Positions 8,526 through 16,740 of a stretch of 64,000 nt of DNA are shown here, piece after piece (position 1 is the first letter of the stretch; every line of letters begins with the position of its first letter). The notes beneath the pieces are model-generated. The model was not told the origin of the DNA. It ran no database searches and saw nothing but the letters and a program-made list of their open reading frames with translations. The position numbers and the translations under genes were made by a program. This DNA is from Kocuria marina (lineage in GTDB: Bacteria > Actinomycetota > Actinomycetes > Actinomycetales > Micrococcaceae): NCBI GenBank assembly GCA_014652975.1, contig BMZV01000001.1:682001-746000 (forward strand), in the 5' to 3' direction.

Positions 8526-9329
8526 ATGACCCCGCAGAAATCCCGGAACCCGCAGTCCTCCCCGCAGGGCACGCAGGTGGTCTCCCGGATCGCCGCGATC
8601 CTGCAGGCCGTGGCATCCGGGGAGTCAGCCGGATCCACCGCGGCCATCGCCCACCGCACGGGGCTGACCCGGCCCACCGCGCACCGATTGCTCGCAGCGC
8701 TCGCCGCCGAGGGGTTCGTGGACCGCACGGAGGACGGCAACTGGGCCCTGGGTCCCGAACTGCACATCCTGGGCACGGTGGCCGCCCAACGTTATCCCGC
8801 CCAGGACCTCGCGACCCCGTGCCTGCAGCGGCTCGCCGAGGCCACGGGCGAGTCCGCGTTCTTCTCCGCTCGCCGCGGCAACGAGGTCATCTGCCTGGCC
8901 CGGGTGGAGGGGGCGTTCCCGGTGCGCTCGCACGTGCTCTACGAGGGCCTGCGGTTGCCCCTGGGCGTGGCCTCCGCGGGACTCGCGATCCTCGGTCACC
9001 TACCCCCGGACCAATTGGAGACCGCCCTCGCGGACACCCGGGAGGAGCGGACGCGCCTCGGTCCACAGCACGACGACGCTCACGTCCGCCGCCTCGTCGC
9101 CCAGGTCCGGGAGGACGGCTGGTCCCTGAACCCCGGACGTATTGTGGAGGGCTCGTGGGGCATGGCGGCCGCGGTGTTCGACGCGACCGGCCAACCCCGC
9201 TACGCACTCTCCCTGACGGGGATCGAACCCCGGTTCACCGCGGAACGCAGACCCCGCCTCGGGGCGGCTTTGCTGGACCAGGCCCACAGGCTCTCCACGG
9301 CGCTGCGCGCGGGGGCCACGACCGTGTGA
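8526..9329 (+). CDS. IclR-family transcriptional regulator
   Basis: A 267-residue IclR protein. The N-terminal winged helix spans residues about 18-75 (STAAIAHRTGLTRPTAHRLLAALAAEGFV). The ligand-binding domain follows, with SAFFSARRGNEVICLARVEG and the LRLPLGVASAGLAILGHLP motif. ATG at 8526 is preceded by CAGGAG. It diverges from scoA-scoB-thiolase, the usual arrangement for a local regulator, so acetoacetate or a related acid is a plausible ligand, although the ligand is not evident from sequence. Length is normal. A copy of the 11-mer follows 10 bp after its stop codon. Confidence 0.9.
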   Translation: MTPQKSRNPQSSPQGTQVVSRIAAILQAVASGESAGSTAAIAHRTGLTRPTAHRLLAALAAEGFVDRTEDGNWALGPELHILGTVAAQRYPAQDLATPCLQRLAEATGESAFFSARRGNEVICLARVEGAFPVRSHVLYEGLRLPLGVASAGLAILGHLPPDQLETALADTREERTRLGPQHDDAHVRRLVAQVREDGWSLNPGRIVEGSWGMAAAVFDATGQPRYALSLTGIEPRFTAERRPRLGAALLDQAHRLSTALRAGATTV

Positions 9330-9380
9330 ACCGGACGCAGCGGCGTCGTCCCGTACCGTCAGACCCCGCGTTCTCGCACC

Positions 9381-9453
9381 CCGGAACATCTGTGTCCCGA
9401 TACCGCATGCGTTGTGCGACTGCGGGTGTTTTTTCGGGACGCAGATGTTCGGG
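9381..9453. repeat. Palindromic element, copy 1 of 3
   Basis: Left arm 9381-9400 (CCGGAACATCTGTGTCCCGA) pairs with right arm 9434-9453, with two or three mismatches in 20. The loop carries GTGTTTTTT directly before the right arm. It sits between iclR and the convergent 3-hydroxybutyrate dehydrogenase gene. Copies 2 and 3 are at 31841-31904 and 34105-34167, with the same arm core and the same T-run side. It could act as a terminator, but conservation of arm sequence across three loci suggests a repeat family. Confidence 0.8.
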
Positions 9454-9541
9454 CCCTTGGCCGGAGAGGGGCCGTGGAACGCGGGCCATTGCCTCGACAC
9501 CGAACGGCAGCGAGGGTGGACGCGGCGACGTCGCCCCGCAC

Positions 9542-10290
9542 TCAGAACGCCGTCCAGCCACCGTCCATCGTGTAGGACGCACCCGTGACCATGCCCGCGG
9601 ACGGGCCGGCCAGGAACGCGATGAGCTCGCCAACCTCCTCGGGTTCCACGAGGCGCTTGATCGCGGACTCGGTGAGCATGATCTTCTCGATCACCTGGTC
9701 CTCGGGGATCCTGTGGGTCGCGGCCTGGTCCTTGATCTGCTTGTCCACGAGCGGGGTGTGCACGTAGCTGGGGTTGACGCAGTTGCTGGTCACACCGTGC
9801 TCAGCGCCCTCCAGGGCCACGGTCTTGGACAGCCCTTCGAGCCCATGCTTGGCCGTGACGTACGCGGATTTGTACGCGGACGCGCGCAGACCGTGGATGG
9901 AGGAGACGTTGATGATCCGGCCCCATCCGCGCTCGTACATGTGCGGCAGTGCGGCACGGATCAGCAGGAACGGAGCCTCGAGCATGAGCGTGAGGATGCG
10001 GTGGAAGTCCGCGGGGTCGAAGTCCTGCACGGGGGCCACCTTTTGGATCCCCGCGTTGTTGACCAGGATGTCCACGTCCAGGCTCAGTTCGGCGAGCGCG
10101 GCGGTATCCGAGAGGTCCACGACCCAGGCTTCCCGCCCACCTCGGAGGCCGTCGTCTGAGCGGCTTCTTCATTGATATCCGCGACGACCACGTGGGCGCC
10201 GCGGTCCGCGAACGCCTGCACGGCGGCGCGGCCGATCCCGCTGGCCCCACCGGTGACCAGGGCCTTCTTTCCCTCGAGTGATTGCTCCAT
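9542..10290 (-). pseudogene. 3-hydroxybutyrate dehydrogenase with a one-base frameshift
   Basis: Short-chain dehydrogenase that oxidises 3-hydroxybutyrate to acetoacetate with NAD. The N-terminal part (10290 to about 10131) has the TGGASGIGRA nucleotide-binding motif. The C-terminal part (about 10130 to 9542) has NNAGIQ, the Ser in NVSSIHGL, the YVTAKHGLEG catalytic Tyr-Lys pair and the TMDGGWTAF end typical of 3-hydroxybutyrate dehydrogenases. The two parts are in different frames. Adding one G near 10129-10131 (AAGCCTGG to AAGGCCTGG) restores a continuous protein of about 248 residues. It fits functionally with scoAB and thiolase. Either a real inactivating deletion or a sequencing error in a GC run. 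Confidence 0.85.
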
Positions 10291-10543
10291 GACAGCCTCT
10301 TTGCGCGTGGACGGTTCTCCTACCGCGTCACGCTACGCCCCGGGGGGGGGCCGCCGGGTCACGATCCGGAACGGACCACCCCGGACCAGCTACGAGTCAC
10401 AGCCCGCACCGGAGTCCGCCGGGTCACGGAAGCCCCGGTGACCCCAGCCCGAGGGGCCGGGGCAGGAGGAACCCGGGGAGCGGCGTCGTCGTCCGACACA
10501 CCACGACTGGCGTCCGCTCCTCGCGATGCTGTTGGATGGAGCA
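10291..10543. other. Intergenic region before the SAM riboswitch
   Basis: No gene seen. It holds a run of nine G at 10342-10350, a 13-bp direct repeat CCGCCGGGTCACG (10351-10363 and 10416-10428), and a minus-oriented copy of the 11-mer at 10480-10490. The promoter for the riboswitch transcript should lie near 10500-10540 but no clear -35/-10 pair was recognised. Confidence 0.5.
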
Positions 10544-10631
10544 GTACCCATCCAGAGCGGCCGAGAGATCTGGCTCGTGGAAGCCGCAGCAACCGGGGTG
10601 ACACCGGTGCTAACGCCAGGACCGATGGAAA
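10544..10631 (+). ncRNA. SAM-I (S-box) riboswitch
   Basis: The S-box core is readable in order: P1 (CCATC at 10548-10552 with GATGG at 10624-10628), AGAGCGGC, the internal-loop GAGAGA, the GCCGC arm that closes P2, the invariant GCAACC, a short P3, and GGTGCTAA followed by P4. This matches the SAM-I class rather than SAM-II or SAM-IV. It lies immediately before a methionine-synthase-like gene, and the P1 3' strand is only about 15 bp from the start codon. That spacing favours control of translation initiation or a very short expression platform, since no separate terminator hairpin is obvious. Confidence 0.9.
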
Positions 10632-10645
10632 GGAACAGCACAGCC

Positions 10646-11857
10646 ATGCCCTTGAACACCGATCGCATCCAGACCACCCACGTGGGCTCCCTGCCTCGCA
10701 CGCCCGAGCTGCTGAAGGCCAACAACCGTTTCCAGGCGGGCGAGATCGACCTCTCCCAGCTGGGCGAGGCGCTCGACGAGGGCGTCACAGAGATCGTGCG
10801 CACCCAGCGCGAGATCGGCATCGACATCGTCAACGACGGCGAGTACGGCCACACCACGTCCGGCGCCGTGGACTACGGGGCCTGGTGGAACTACTCGTTC
10901 CACCGCCTGGGCGGGCTGACCCCCACGGACGAGGACCGCTGGAACGAGGGCGAGAAGCACCGTTCCAGCCCGGGACACATCGTGCTCACGAGCTTCCCCG
11001 ACCGCCGCGACCGGGAGCGCTTCCGGGACGCCTATGAGGACCCCACAGCGGGCGTGCTCGTGCACCGCAACACGGTCTCCCAGCCCAAGATCACGGGCCC
11101 GCTGACCTACACGGGTCAGGAGGCTGTGGCCGGGGACATCCGCCGCGTGAAGGACGCGATGGCCCTGAACGGTGCCACGCAGGGCTTCGTCGCGGCACTG
11201 TCCCCCGGCTCCTGCGCGCGCGTGAAGAACGAGTACTACGCCACGGACGAGGAACTGGTCTACGCGTGCGCGGACGTGATGCGCGAGGAGTACAAGGCCA
11301 TCGTAGACGCCGGACTGACCGTGCAGATCGACGACCCCTCGATCGCCGAGTCCTGGGACCAGATCAACCCCGAGCCCACCGTGGAGGACTACCTGGCCTT
11401 CACCCAGCTGCGCGTGGACGCGCTGAACTACGCACTGCGCGACCTCCCCGAGGAGCAGATCCGCTTCCACCTGTGCTGGGGTTCGTGGCACGGCCCGCAC
11501 ACCACGGACCTCGAGTTCAAGTACCTCGTGGACCTCATGCTCACCATCCGCGCGCAGGGCTACAGCTTCGAGGCGTCCAGCCCGCGCCACGGCCACGAGT
11601 GGAAGGTCTGGAAGGACCACCAGCTGCCCGAGGGCAAGGTGGTCTACCCCGGTTTCGTCTCGCACTCGACCAACGTGGTGGAGCACCCCGAGCTCGTGGC
11701 GGACCGGATCGAGCAGTACGCGTCCGTGGTGGGCAAGGAGAACGTGATCGCCTCTACGGACTGCGGTCTGGGCGGGCGGTTGCACCCGCAGATCGCGCTG
11801 GCCAAGCTCGAGTCCCTCGTGGAGGGTGCGCGGATCGCGTCCGAGCGCCTGTTCTGA
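10646..11857 (+). CDS. Core-type cobalamin-independent methionine synthase (MetE C-domain family)
   Basis: A 403-residue protein resembling the catalytic C-terminal half of MetE, without the N-terminal half of the 750-residue enzyme. The N terminus TTHVGSLPRTPELL is typical. The putative zinc ligands are in order: His and Cys in RFHLCWGSWHG, Glu in YSFEASSPRHGHEW, and Cys in IASTDCGLGGR. ATG at 10646 is preferred to an ATG at 10625, which lies inside the riboswitch stem; an AAAGGA is 11 bp upstream. The SAM riboswitch argues strongly for a role in methionine synthesis. The methyl donor (methyl-folate, methylcobalamin protein or other) cannot be told from sequence; relatives include coenzyme-M transferase-like enzymes. 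Confidence 0.85.
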   Translation: MPLNTDRIQTTHVGSLPRTPELLKANNRFQAGEIDLSQLGEALDEGVTEIVRTQREIGIDIVNDGEYGHTTSGAVDYGAWWNYSFHRLGGLTPTDEDRWNEGEKHRSSPGHIVLTSFPDRRDRERFRDAYEDPTAGVLVHRNTVSQPKITGPLTYTGQEAVAGDIRRVKDAMALNGATQGFVAALSPGSCARVKNEYYATDEELVYACADVMREEYKAIVDAGLTVQIDDPSIAESWDQINPEPTVEDYLAFTQLRVDALNYALRDLPEEQIRFHLCWGSWHGPHTTDLEFKYLVDLMLTIRAQGYSFEASSPRHGHEWKVWKDHQLPEGKVVYPGFVSHSTNVVEHPELVADRIEQYASVVGKENVIASTDCGLGGRLHPQIALAKLESLVEGARIASERLF

Positions 11858-11943
11858 TCAGGCCGCGCGGCTGGTCCTGCAGCTTTTAGTCCCACCGCGT
11901 CGCTGACCGTTCCGGTTCCCCGATCTTCCCGGACGACGCCGCC

Positions 11944-11998
11944 CGCCCCCTTCCGCTGCGCCCGCACCTTCCACGGTGCGGCACGGCGGGAGGGGGCG
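11944..11998 (+). terminator. Terminator after the methionine synthase gene
   Basis: CGCCCCCTTCCGC (11944-11956) pairs with GCGGGAGGGGGCG (11986-11998), with an inner stem CGCACC/GGTGCG. It is immediately preceded by a copy of the 11-mer (11932-11942). Confidence 0.65.
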
Positions 11999-12078
11999 TT
12001 GCCGTGTCATGAACGCGTCACAACGGCCGACATGCTGCCCGCCCGGGTGAACGGCCCGGGAAAAATATACGATTTAGT

Positions 12079-12145
12079 ACACGAAACGTGTGGTGCGCTT
12101 CACATTCTTTCGTACACTTATTTCGAGACCAATCGGTCGGTTATT
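12079..12145 (+). promoter_or_regulatory. Promoter region of the MHS transporter with PaaR-type operator
   Basis: The region is AT-rich compared with its neighbours. An inverted repeat ACACG-AAA-CGTGT lies at 12079-12091 and a possible -10 TACACT at 12113-12118. The sequence GACCAATCGGTCGGTTATT (12127-12145) matches the operator found before four other phenylacetate genes, which links this transporter to that regulon. Confidence 0.65.
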
Positions 12146-12208
12146 CCCCTGATCCACCCCGCCACTGGCACCCCACGGACCCCGCGTCCGCCGATCCTGG
12201 AGACCCAC

Positions 12209-13636
12209 ATGGCATCCACCACCTCAGCGCCCGCTCAGCCGGCGCACACCATGACCCGAGAAGAGCGCAAGGTCCTTGCGGGCACCCTCGTGGGCACCAC
12301 CATCGAGTGGTACGACTTCTTCATCTATGCGCAGGCGGCCGCCTTCATCCTGGCCACCCACTTCTTCAACCCGGCGGGCGAGCAGAACGCCACGCTGGGA
12401 CAGATCGTCGCCTGGGCGTCCCTGGGCATCAGCTTCCTCTTCCGTCCCCTGGGTGCGATCGTGGCCGGTCACATCGGTGACAAGTACGGGCGCAAGATCA
12501 CCCTGGTCATGACCCTCTTCGGGATGGGCGCGGCCACCACGCTGATCGGCCTGCTGCCCACGTACGAGCAGATCGGTATCGCGGCCCCCATCATCCTGCT
12601 GGTCCTGCGTATCCTGCAGGGCTTCTCCGCCGGTGGTGAGTGGGGTGGTGCGGCCCTGATGTCCGTGGAGCACGCGCCCGCGAACAAGCGCGGCTTCTTC
12701 GGCGCCTACCCCCAGATCGGTGTGCCCCTGGGCGTGCTGATGGCCACCCTGTTCATGTTCGGTCTGAGCACCATCCTGACCCCCGAGCAGTTCGAGGCCT
12801 GGGGCTGGCGCGTTCCGTTCCTGTTCTCCATCGTGCTGATCTTCGTGGGTTGGCTGATCCGCCGCTCCGTGGACGAGTCCCCCGTGTTCCTGGAGATGCG
12901 CCAGCGCGCCAAGGAGTCCTCCGCTCCCCTGGACCAGCTGTTCCGGACCAACTCCCCGCAGGTCATCCTGGCCGCGCTGATCTTCGCCGCGAACAACGCC
13001 GCGGGCTACCTGGTCATCGCGTTCTTCGCGTCCTACGGCACCAAGGCCCTGGGGATGTCCCGCCCCGAGACGCTGATCGCCACGCTCGTGGGCGGCGTCG
13101 GGTGGCTCATCTTCACGATGTTCGGCGGGTGGATCTCGGACAAGATCGGGCGCAAGCTCACGTTCCAGATCGGCTACGGCATCATCATCCTGTGGGCCAT
13201 CCCCATGTGGTGGATGCTCAACACGGCGTCCCTGCCCCTGTTCGCGGCCGCGATCTTCATCCTGACGATCGGCCTGGGTCCGTCCTACGGGCCGCAGTCC
13301 GCCATGTACGCCGAGATGTTCCCGGCCCGCGTCCGCTACTCCGGTGTCTCGATCGGTTACGCCCTGGGGTCGATCATTGGTGGCGCGTTCGCCCCCATGA
13401 TCGCCCAGCTGCTGCTCAACCGCACCGGCGCCGCGTGGACCATCGGCCTGTACATCTCCCTGATCTCGCTCGTGTCCTTCATCGCGGTCTCCTTCGTCAA
13501 GAAGTCGGACCAGGGCAAGGACCTGCACGTCGCGGAGGTGCACCAGGAGTACGTCCGGGCGCACCCGGACGAGATCGTTCCCCCGGTGGCCGGCGAGCCC
13601 GAGACCACCGCTCCGGCGCGCATCCGCCGCCACTGA
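12209..13636 (+). CDS. MHS-family MFS metabolite:H+ symporter
   Basis: A 475-residue twelve-helix carrier of the metabolite:H+ symporter branch (relatives ShiA, KgtP, ProP). The start TTIEWYDFFIYAQAAA, loop motif GHIGDKYGRK and GFSAGGEWGGAALM are the family's hallmarks, repeated in the second half as GWISDKIGRK. ATG at 12209 has a GGAG upstream. The upstream operator shared with paa genes suggests uptake of phenylacetate or a related aromatic acid; that substrate is an inference from regulation, since MHS members carry many carboxylates. No truncation is seen. Confidence 0.87.
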   Translation: MASTTSAPAQPAHTMTREERKVLAGTLVGTTIEWYDFFIYAQAAAFILATHFFNPAGEQNATLGQIVAWASLGISFLFRPLGAIVAGHIGDKYGRKITLVMTLFGMGAATTLIGLLPTYEQIGIAAPIILLVLRILQGFSAGGEWGGAALMSVEHAPANKRGFFGAYPQIGVPLGVLMATLFMFGLSTILTPEQFEAWGWRVPFLFSIVLIFVGWLIRRSVDESPVFLEMRQRAKESSAPLDQLFRTNSPQVILAALIFAANNAAGYLVIAFFASYGTKALGMSRPETLIATLVGGVGWLIFTMFGGWISDKIGRKLTFQIGYGIIILWAIPMWWMLNTASLPLFAAAIFILTIGLGPSYGPQSAMYAEMFPARVRYSGVSIGYALGSIIGGAFAPMIAQLLLNRTGAAWTIGLYISLISLVSFIAVSFVKKSDQGKDLHVAEVHQEYVRAHPDEIVPPVAGEPETTAPARIRRH

Positions 13637-13794
13637 TCCCCGACATACGAACCAACCGTCCCGGCCTCTGATTCGTCGGAGGTCACGACGGCGCACGGCG
13701 GGCCCCGCAGCCATACGGTTGCCGGGCCCGTCGCGCTCTTCCCCGCGTAACCGTCATCGATTGACGTGGCTCACATGATCGGGGAACCTTTACA

Positions 13795-13815
13795 GTGAAC
13801 GATCGGTCGGTTATT
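13795..13815 (+). promoter_or_regulatory. PaaR-type operator before the beta-oxidation genes
   Basis: GTGAACGATCGGTCGGTTATT directly precedes the ribosome-binding site (TAGGAG) of the thiolase gene. It contains the CGATCG palindromic core and matches the operators at 12127, 21959, 26651 and 26801. A TTTACAGT just upstream may be part of the promoter. Confidence 0.75.
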
Positions 13816-13834
13816 GCCCCACTTAGGAGTTGCC

Positions 13835-15058
13835 ATGTCCTCGATGCCCCAAGCCTTCCTCGTCGGAGGGGCGCGAACCCCCGTGGGTCGTTACGGCGGT
13901 GCCCTGTCCTCGGTACGCCCGGACGACATAGCCGCACTGTGCATCCGTTCCGTCGTGGAGGACGCCGGCATCGATCCCGCGCTCGTGGACGAGGTGATCC
14001 TGGGCAACGCCAACGGCGCCGGTGAGGAGAACCGCAACGTGGCCCGGATGGCGTGGCTGCTCAACGGGTACCCGGACACGGTCCCCGGGATTACGGTCAA
14101 CCGGCTGTGCGCGTCGGGGATGTCCGCGATCACGATCGCGTCCCAGATGATCAAGTCCGGGGCCGCGGACATCGTGGTGGCCGGTGGCGTGGAATCCATG
14201 TCCCGCGCGCCGTGGGTCATGGAGAAGCCCCGTACGGCGTTCGCCAAGCCCGGGGAGGTCTTCGATACCTCGATCGGGTGGCGGTTCGTGAACCCCGCGT
14301 TCGTGGAGGGCCCGCTCTCGCGGGACGGCAAGGCCACCTACTCGATGCCCGAGACGGCCGAGGAGGTCGCCCGGGTGGACGGAATCTCCCGCGAGGACGC
14401 GGACGCCTTCGCCGCGCAGTCGCACGAGAAGGCCCTGGCCGCGATCCGCGCCGGTCATTTCGACGCCGAGATCGTGCCCGTGGAGGTCCGCGGCCGCAAG
14501 GGTGCGGTCACGGTCGTGGACACGGACGAGGGCCCCCGCGAGGGCTCCACCCCGGAGGTGCTCGCCAAGCTGCGCCCCGTGGTCAAGGGCGGGTCCGTGG
14601 TCACGGCCGGTAACTCGTCCTCGCTCAACGACGGCGCGTCCGCCGTGATCGTGGCCAGCGAACGGGCCGTGACCAAGTACGGGCTCAACGCCCGAGGCCG
14701 CGTCGTGGACGGTGCTTCCGCCGGTCTCGCCCCCGAGATCATGGGCTTGGGCCCGGTGCCCGCATCCGAGAAGGTCCTGGAGCGCGCCGGCTGGAGCGTG
14801 GGCGATCTGGGCTCCGTGGAGATCAACGAGGCGTTCGCGACCCAGTCGCTCGCATCGATCCGCCGGCTCGGCCTGGACCCGGAGATCGTGAACCGGGACG
14901 GCGGGGCGATCGCCCTGGGCCACCCCCTGGGTTCCTCGGGCTCGCGCATCGTCATCACCCTGCTGGGCCGGATGGAGCGGGAGCAGACCGCCAAGGGCCT
15001 GGCCACCATGTGCATCGGCGTGGGCCAGGGTGCAGCACTGCTCGTGGAGCGGGTGTGA
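13835..15058 (+). CDS. paaJ: 3-oxoadipyl-CoA-type thiolase (PaaJ/PcaF-like)
   Basis: A 407-residue thiolase. NRLCASGMSAITIASQ holds the nucleophilic Cys, GGVESMSRAPWVMEKP is the loop shared with 3-oxoadipyl-CoA thiolases (PaaJ/PcaF), and the C terminus has HPLGSSGSRIV and MCIGVGQGAA. In phenylacetate degradation it would release acetyl-CoA from 3-oxoadipyl-CoA to give succinyl-CoA. ATG at 13835 has TAGGAG 5 bp upstream. It leads a three-gene operon with an enoyl-CoA hydratase and a 3-hydroxyacyl-CoA dehydrogenase under a PaaR-type operator. Substrate specificity is inferred from motif and context. Confidence 0.87.
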   Translation: MSSMPQAFLVGGARTPVGRYGGALSSVRPDDIAALCIRSVVEDAGIDPALVDEVILGNANGAGEENRNVARMAWLLNGYPDTVPGITVNRLCASGMSAITIASQMIKSGAADIVVAGGVESMSRAPWVMEKPRTAFAKPGEVFDTSIGWRFVNPAFVEGPLSRDGKATYSMPETAEEVARVDGISREDADAFAAQSHEKALAAIRAGHFDAEIVPVEVRGRKGAVTVVDTDEGPREGSTPEVLAKLRPVVKGGSVVTAGNSSSLNDGASAVIVASERAVTKYGLNARGRVVDGASAGLAPEIMGLGPVPASEKVLERAGWSVGDLGSVEINEAFATQSLASIRRLGLDPEIVNRDGGAIALGHPLGSSGSRIVITLLGRMEREQTAKGLATMCIGVGQGAALLVERV

Positions 15059-15065
15059 TCCGGCC

Positions 15066-15857
15066 ATGACGCAGCACGACACCCCCGAGTGGGCCGCGCA
15101 GTTCACGGCCCTGCGCATCACCGACACCCCGGACCGCATGCACGTGGCGCTGGACCGCCCCGCGGTGCGCAACGCCATCGACGAGGTCATGGTGGACGAG
15201 TTGCACGCTGTGTGCACCCGTCTGGAACGCGATCCCCGGATCATGATCCTGAGCGGCACGCACGTGAACGGGAAGGGGATCTTCGCCTCCGGTGCGGACA
15301 TCGCGCAACTGCGCGAGCGGCGTCGTGAGGACGCCCTGCGCGGCGTGAACTCGCAGCTGTTCGACCGGATCGCCAAGCTACCCATGCCCGTGATCGCGGC
15401 CCTGGACGGCTACGCGCTGGGCGGGGGCGCGGAACTCGCGTGGGCCGCGGACTTCCGGATCGGCACGCCGCGGGTCACGGTGGGCCAACCCGAGACCGGC
15501 CTGGGCATCATCGCCGCCGCGGGGGCCCTGTGGCGACTGCGGGAACTGGCCGGTGAGTCACTCGCCAAGGACATCCTGCTGGCCGGTCGGACCCTCTCCG
15601 CGCAGGAGGCCCTGGAGGCCCACCTGATCACCGAGATCCACGAACCAGACGAGCTGCTGGCCGCGGCGGACGCCCTGGCCGATCGCATCGCCGCGCAGGA
15701 CCCGCTGGCCGTGCGCGTGTCCAAACGTGTGTTCGCCATGCCGCGCGAGGCGCACCCCCACGTGGACGAGCTCGCGCAGGCCATCCTGTTCGAGTCGCAG
15801 GCCAAATTCGACCGTATGCAAGCGTTCCTGGACCGCAAGAAGGAGCCCAAGACATGA
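15066..15857 (+). CDS. paaF: Enoyl-CoA hydratase (PaaF-like)
   Basis: Crotonase-fold protein of 263 residues. The oxyanion-hole segment IFASGADIAQL and both catalytic glutamates, in GGGAELAWAADF and GQPETGLGIIAAAG, are present, so it is a hydratase and not an isomerase. In the pathway it would hydrate 2,3-dehydroadipyl-CoA. It starts 7 bp after the thiolase stop and overlaps the next gene by 4 bp (ATGA). The other crotonase in the window (30980) lacks these glutamates and is the PaaG-like isomerase, so the two split the roles. Confidence 0.88.
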   Translation: MTQHDTPEWAAQFTALRITDTPDRMHVALDRPAVRNAIDEVMVDELHAVCTRLERDPRIMILSGTHVNGKGIFASGADIAQLRERRREDALRGVNSQLFDRIAKLPMPVIAALDGYALGGGAELAWAADFRIGTPRVTVGQPETGLGIIAAAGALWRLRELAGESLAKDILLAGRTLSAQEALEAHLITEIHEPDELLAAADALADRIAAQDPLAVRVSKRVFAMPREAHPHVDELAQAILFESQAKFDRMQAFLDRKKEPKT

Positions 15858-16720
15858 CCGAGAACACCACCGCAACCGTCCCGTCCCGCGTGGGAGTCCT
15901 GGGAGGCGGGCGCATGGGCGCGGGGATCGCCCACGCGTTCCTGATCTCCGGAGCGCGCGTGACCGTGGTGGAGGTGGACGGGCCGGCCGCGGAGAGCGCC
16001 AAGGAGCGGGTGGAATCGGACCTCGTCAAGTCCCTCGAGCGCGGGAAGATCGACGGCAACCTGGACACGTGGACCCAGAACTTCTCCGTGAGCGTGGACT
16101 ACGCGGACTTCGCGGACTGCGAGCTCGTGATCGAGGCCGTTCCCGAGACCTGGGACCTCAAGGTCTCCTCCCTCCAGCGGGTCGAGAAGAACCTGTCCGA
16201 GACGGCGTGGCTGGCCACCAACACGTCCTCGCTGTCCGTGGACGGGCTCGCCGATGAGCTCCAGCGCCCCGAGCGGTTCTGCGGCATGCACTTCTTCAAC
16301 CCCGTCCCGCCCTCCAAGCTCGTGGAGATCGTGATCGGGCGCAAGACCCGTCAGGAGCTGAAAGAGCTGACCCTGCAGTGGGTCGCGGGCATCGGCAAGA
16401 CGCCGGCCACCGTGAACGACGCCCCCGGCTTCGCGTCCTCCCGGCTCGGGCTGGCCCTGGGCCTCGAGGCCATTCGCATGGTCGAGGAGGGTGTGGCGTC
16501 CGCGGAGGACATCGACAACGCCATGGTCCTGGGCTACAAGCACCCCGTGGGTCCGCTCGCCCTCACCGACATCGTGGGTCTGGACGTGCGCCTGGGGATC
16601 GCGGAGTACCTCGAATCCACGCTCGGCCCCCGCTTCGCCCCGCCCCAGCTCATGCGGGACATGGTCGAGCGCGGCGAACTGGGCCGTAAATCCGGCAAGG
16701 GGTTCTACGACTACTCCTGA
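15854..16720 (+). CDS. paaH: 3-hydroxyacyl-CoA dehydrogenase (PaaH-like)
   Basis: A 288-residue NAD-dependent dehydrogenase that would oxidise 3-hydroxyadipyl-CoA. The nucleotide fold begins VGVLGGGRMGAGIAHAFL. The catalytic His is in FCGMHFFNPVPPSKLVEI, and NDAPGFASSRLG and the C-terminal GKGFYDYS end are typical of the short, single-domain family. It overlaps the hydratase by ATGA. A 10-bp perfect hairpin 54 bp downstream closes the operon. Confidence 0.9.
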   Translation: MTENTTATVPSRVGVLGGGRMGAGIAHAFLISGARVTVVEVDGPAAESAKERVESDLVKSLERGKIDGNLDTWTQNFSVSVDYADFADCELVIEAVPETWDLKVSSLQRVEKNLSETAWLATNTSSLSVDGLADELQRPERFCGMHFFNPVPPSKLVEIVIGRKTRQELKELTLQWVAGIGKTPATVNDAPGFASSRLGLALGLEAIRMVEEGVASAEDIDNAMVLGYKHPVGPLALTDIVGLDVRLGIAEYLESTLGPRFAPPQLMRDMVERGELGRKSGKGFYDYS

Positions 16721-16740
16721 GCGCGTGCACGGCCGTACTC

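Noticed and set aside
8521-10159. Long plus-strand frame overlapping iclR and the 3-hydroxybutyrate dehydrogenase
   Set aside because: It is out of frame with the clear IclR motifs and reads as Arg/Pro/Gly-rich filler; a shadow of high-GC coding DNA.
10544-10631. SAM-IV or other SAM riboswitch class instead of SAM-I
   Set aside because: The order AGAG, GAGAGA loop, GCAACC and GGTGCTAA with the closing P1 fits SAM-I; the extra pseudoknot arrangement of SAM-IV was not seen.
12224-13714. 496-codon minus-strand frame opposite the MHS transporter
   Set aside because: Asp/Gly/Gln/His-rich antisense of membrane helices; no motif and no start signals.
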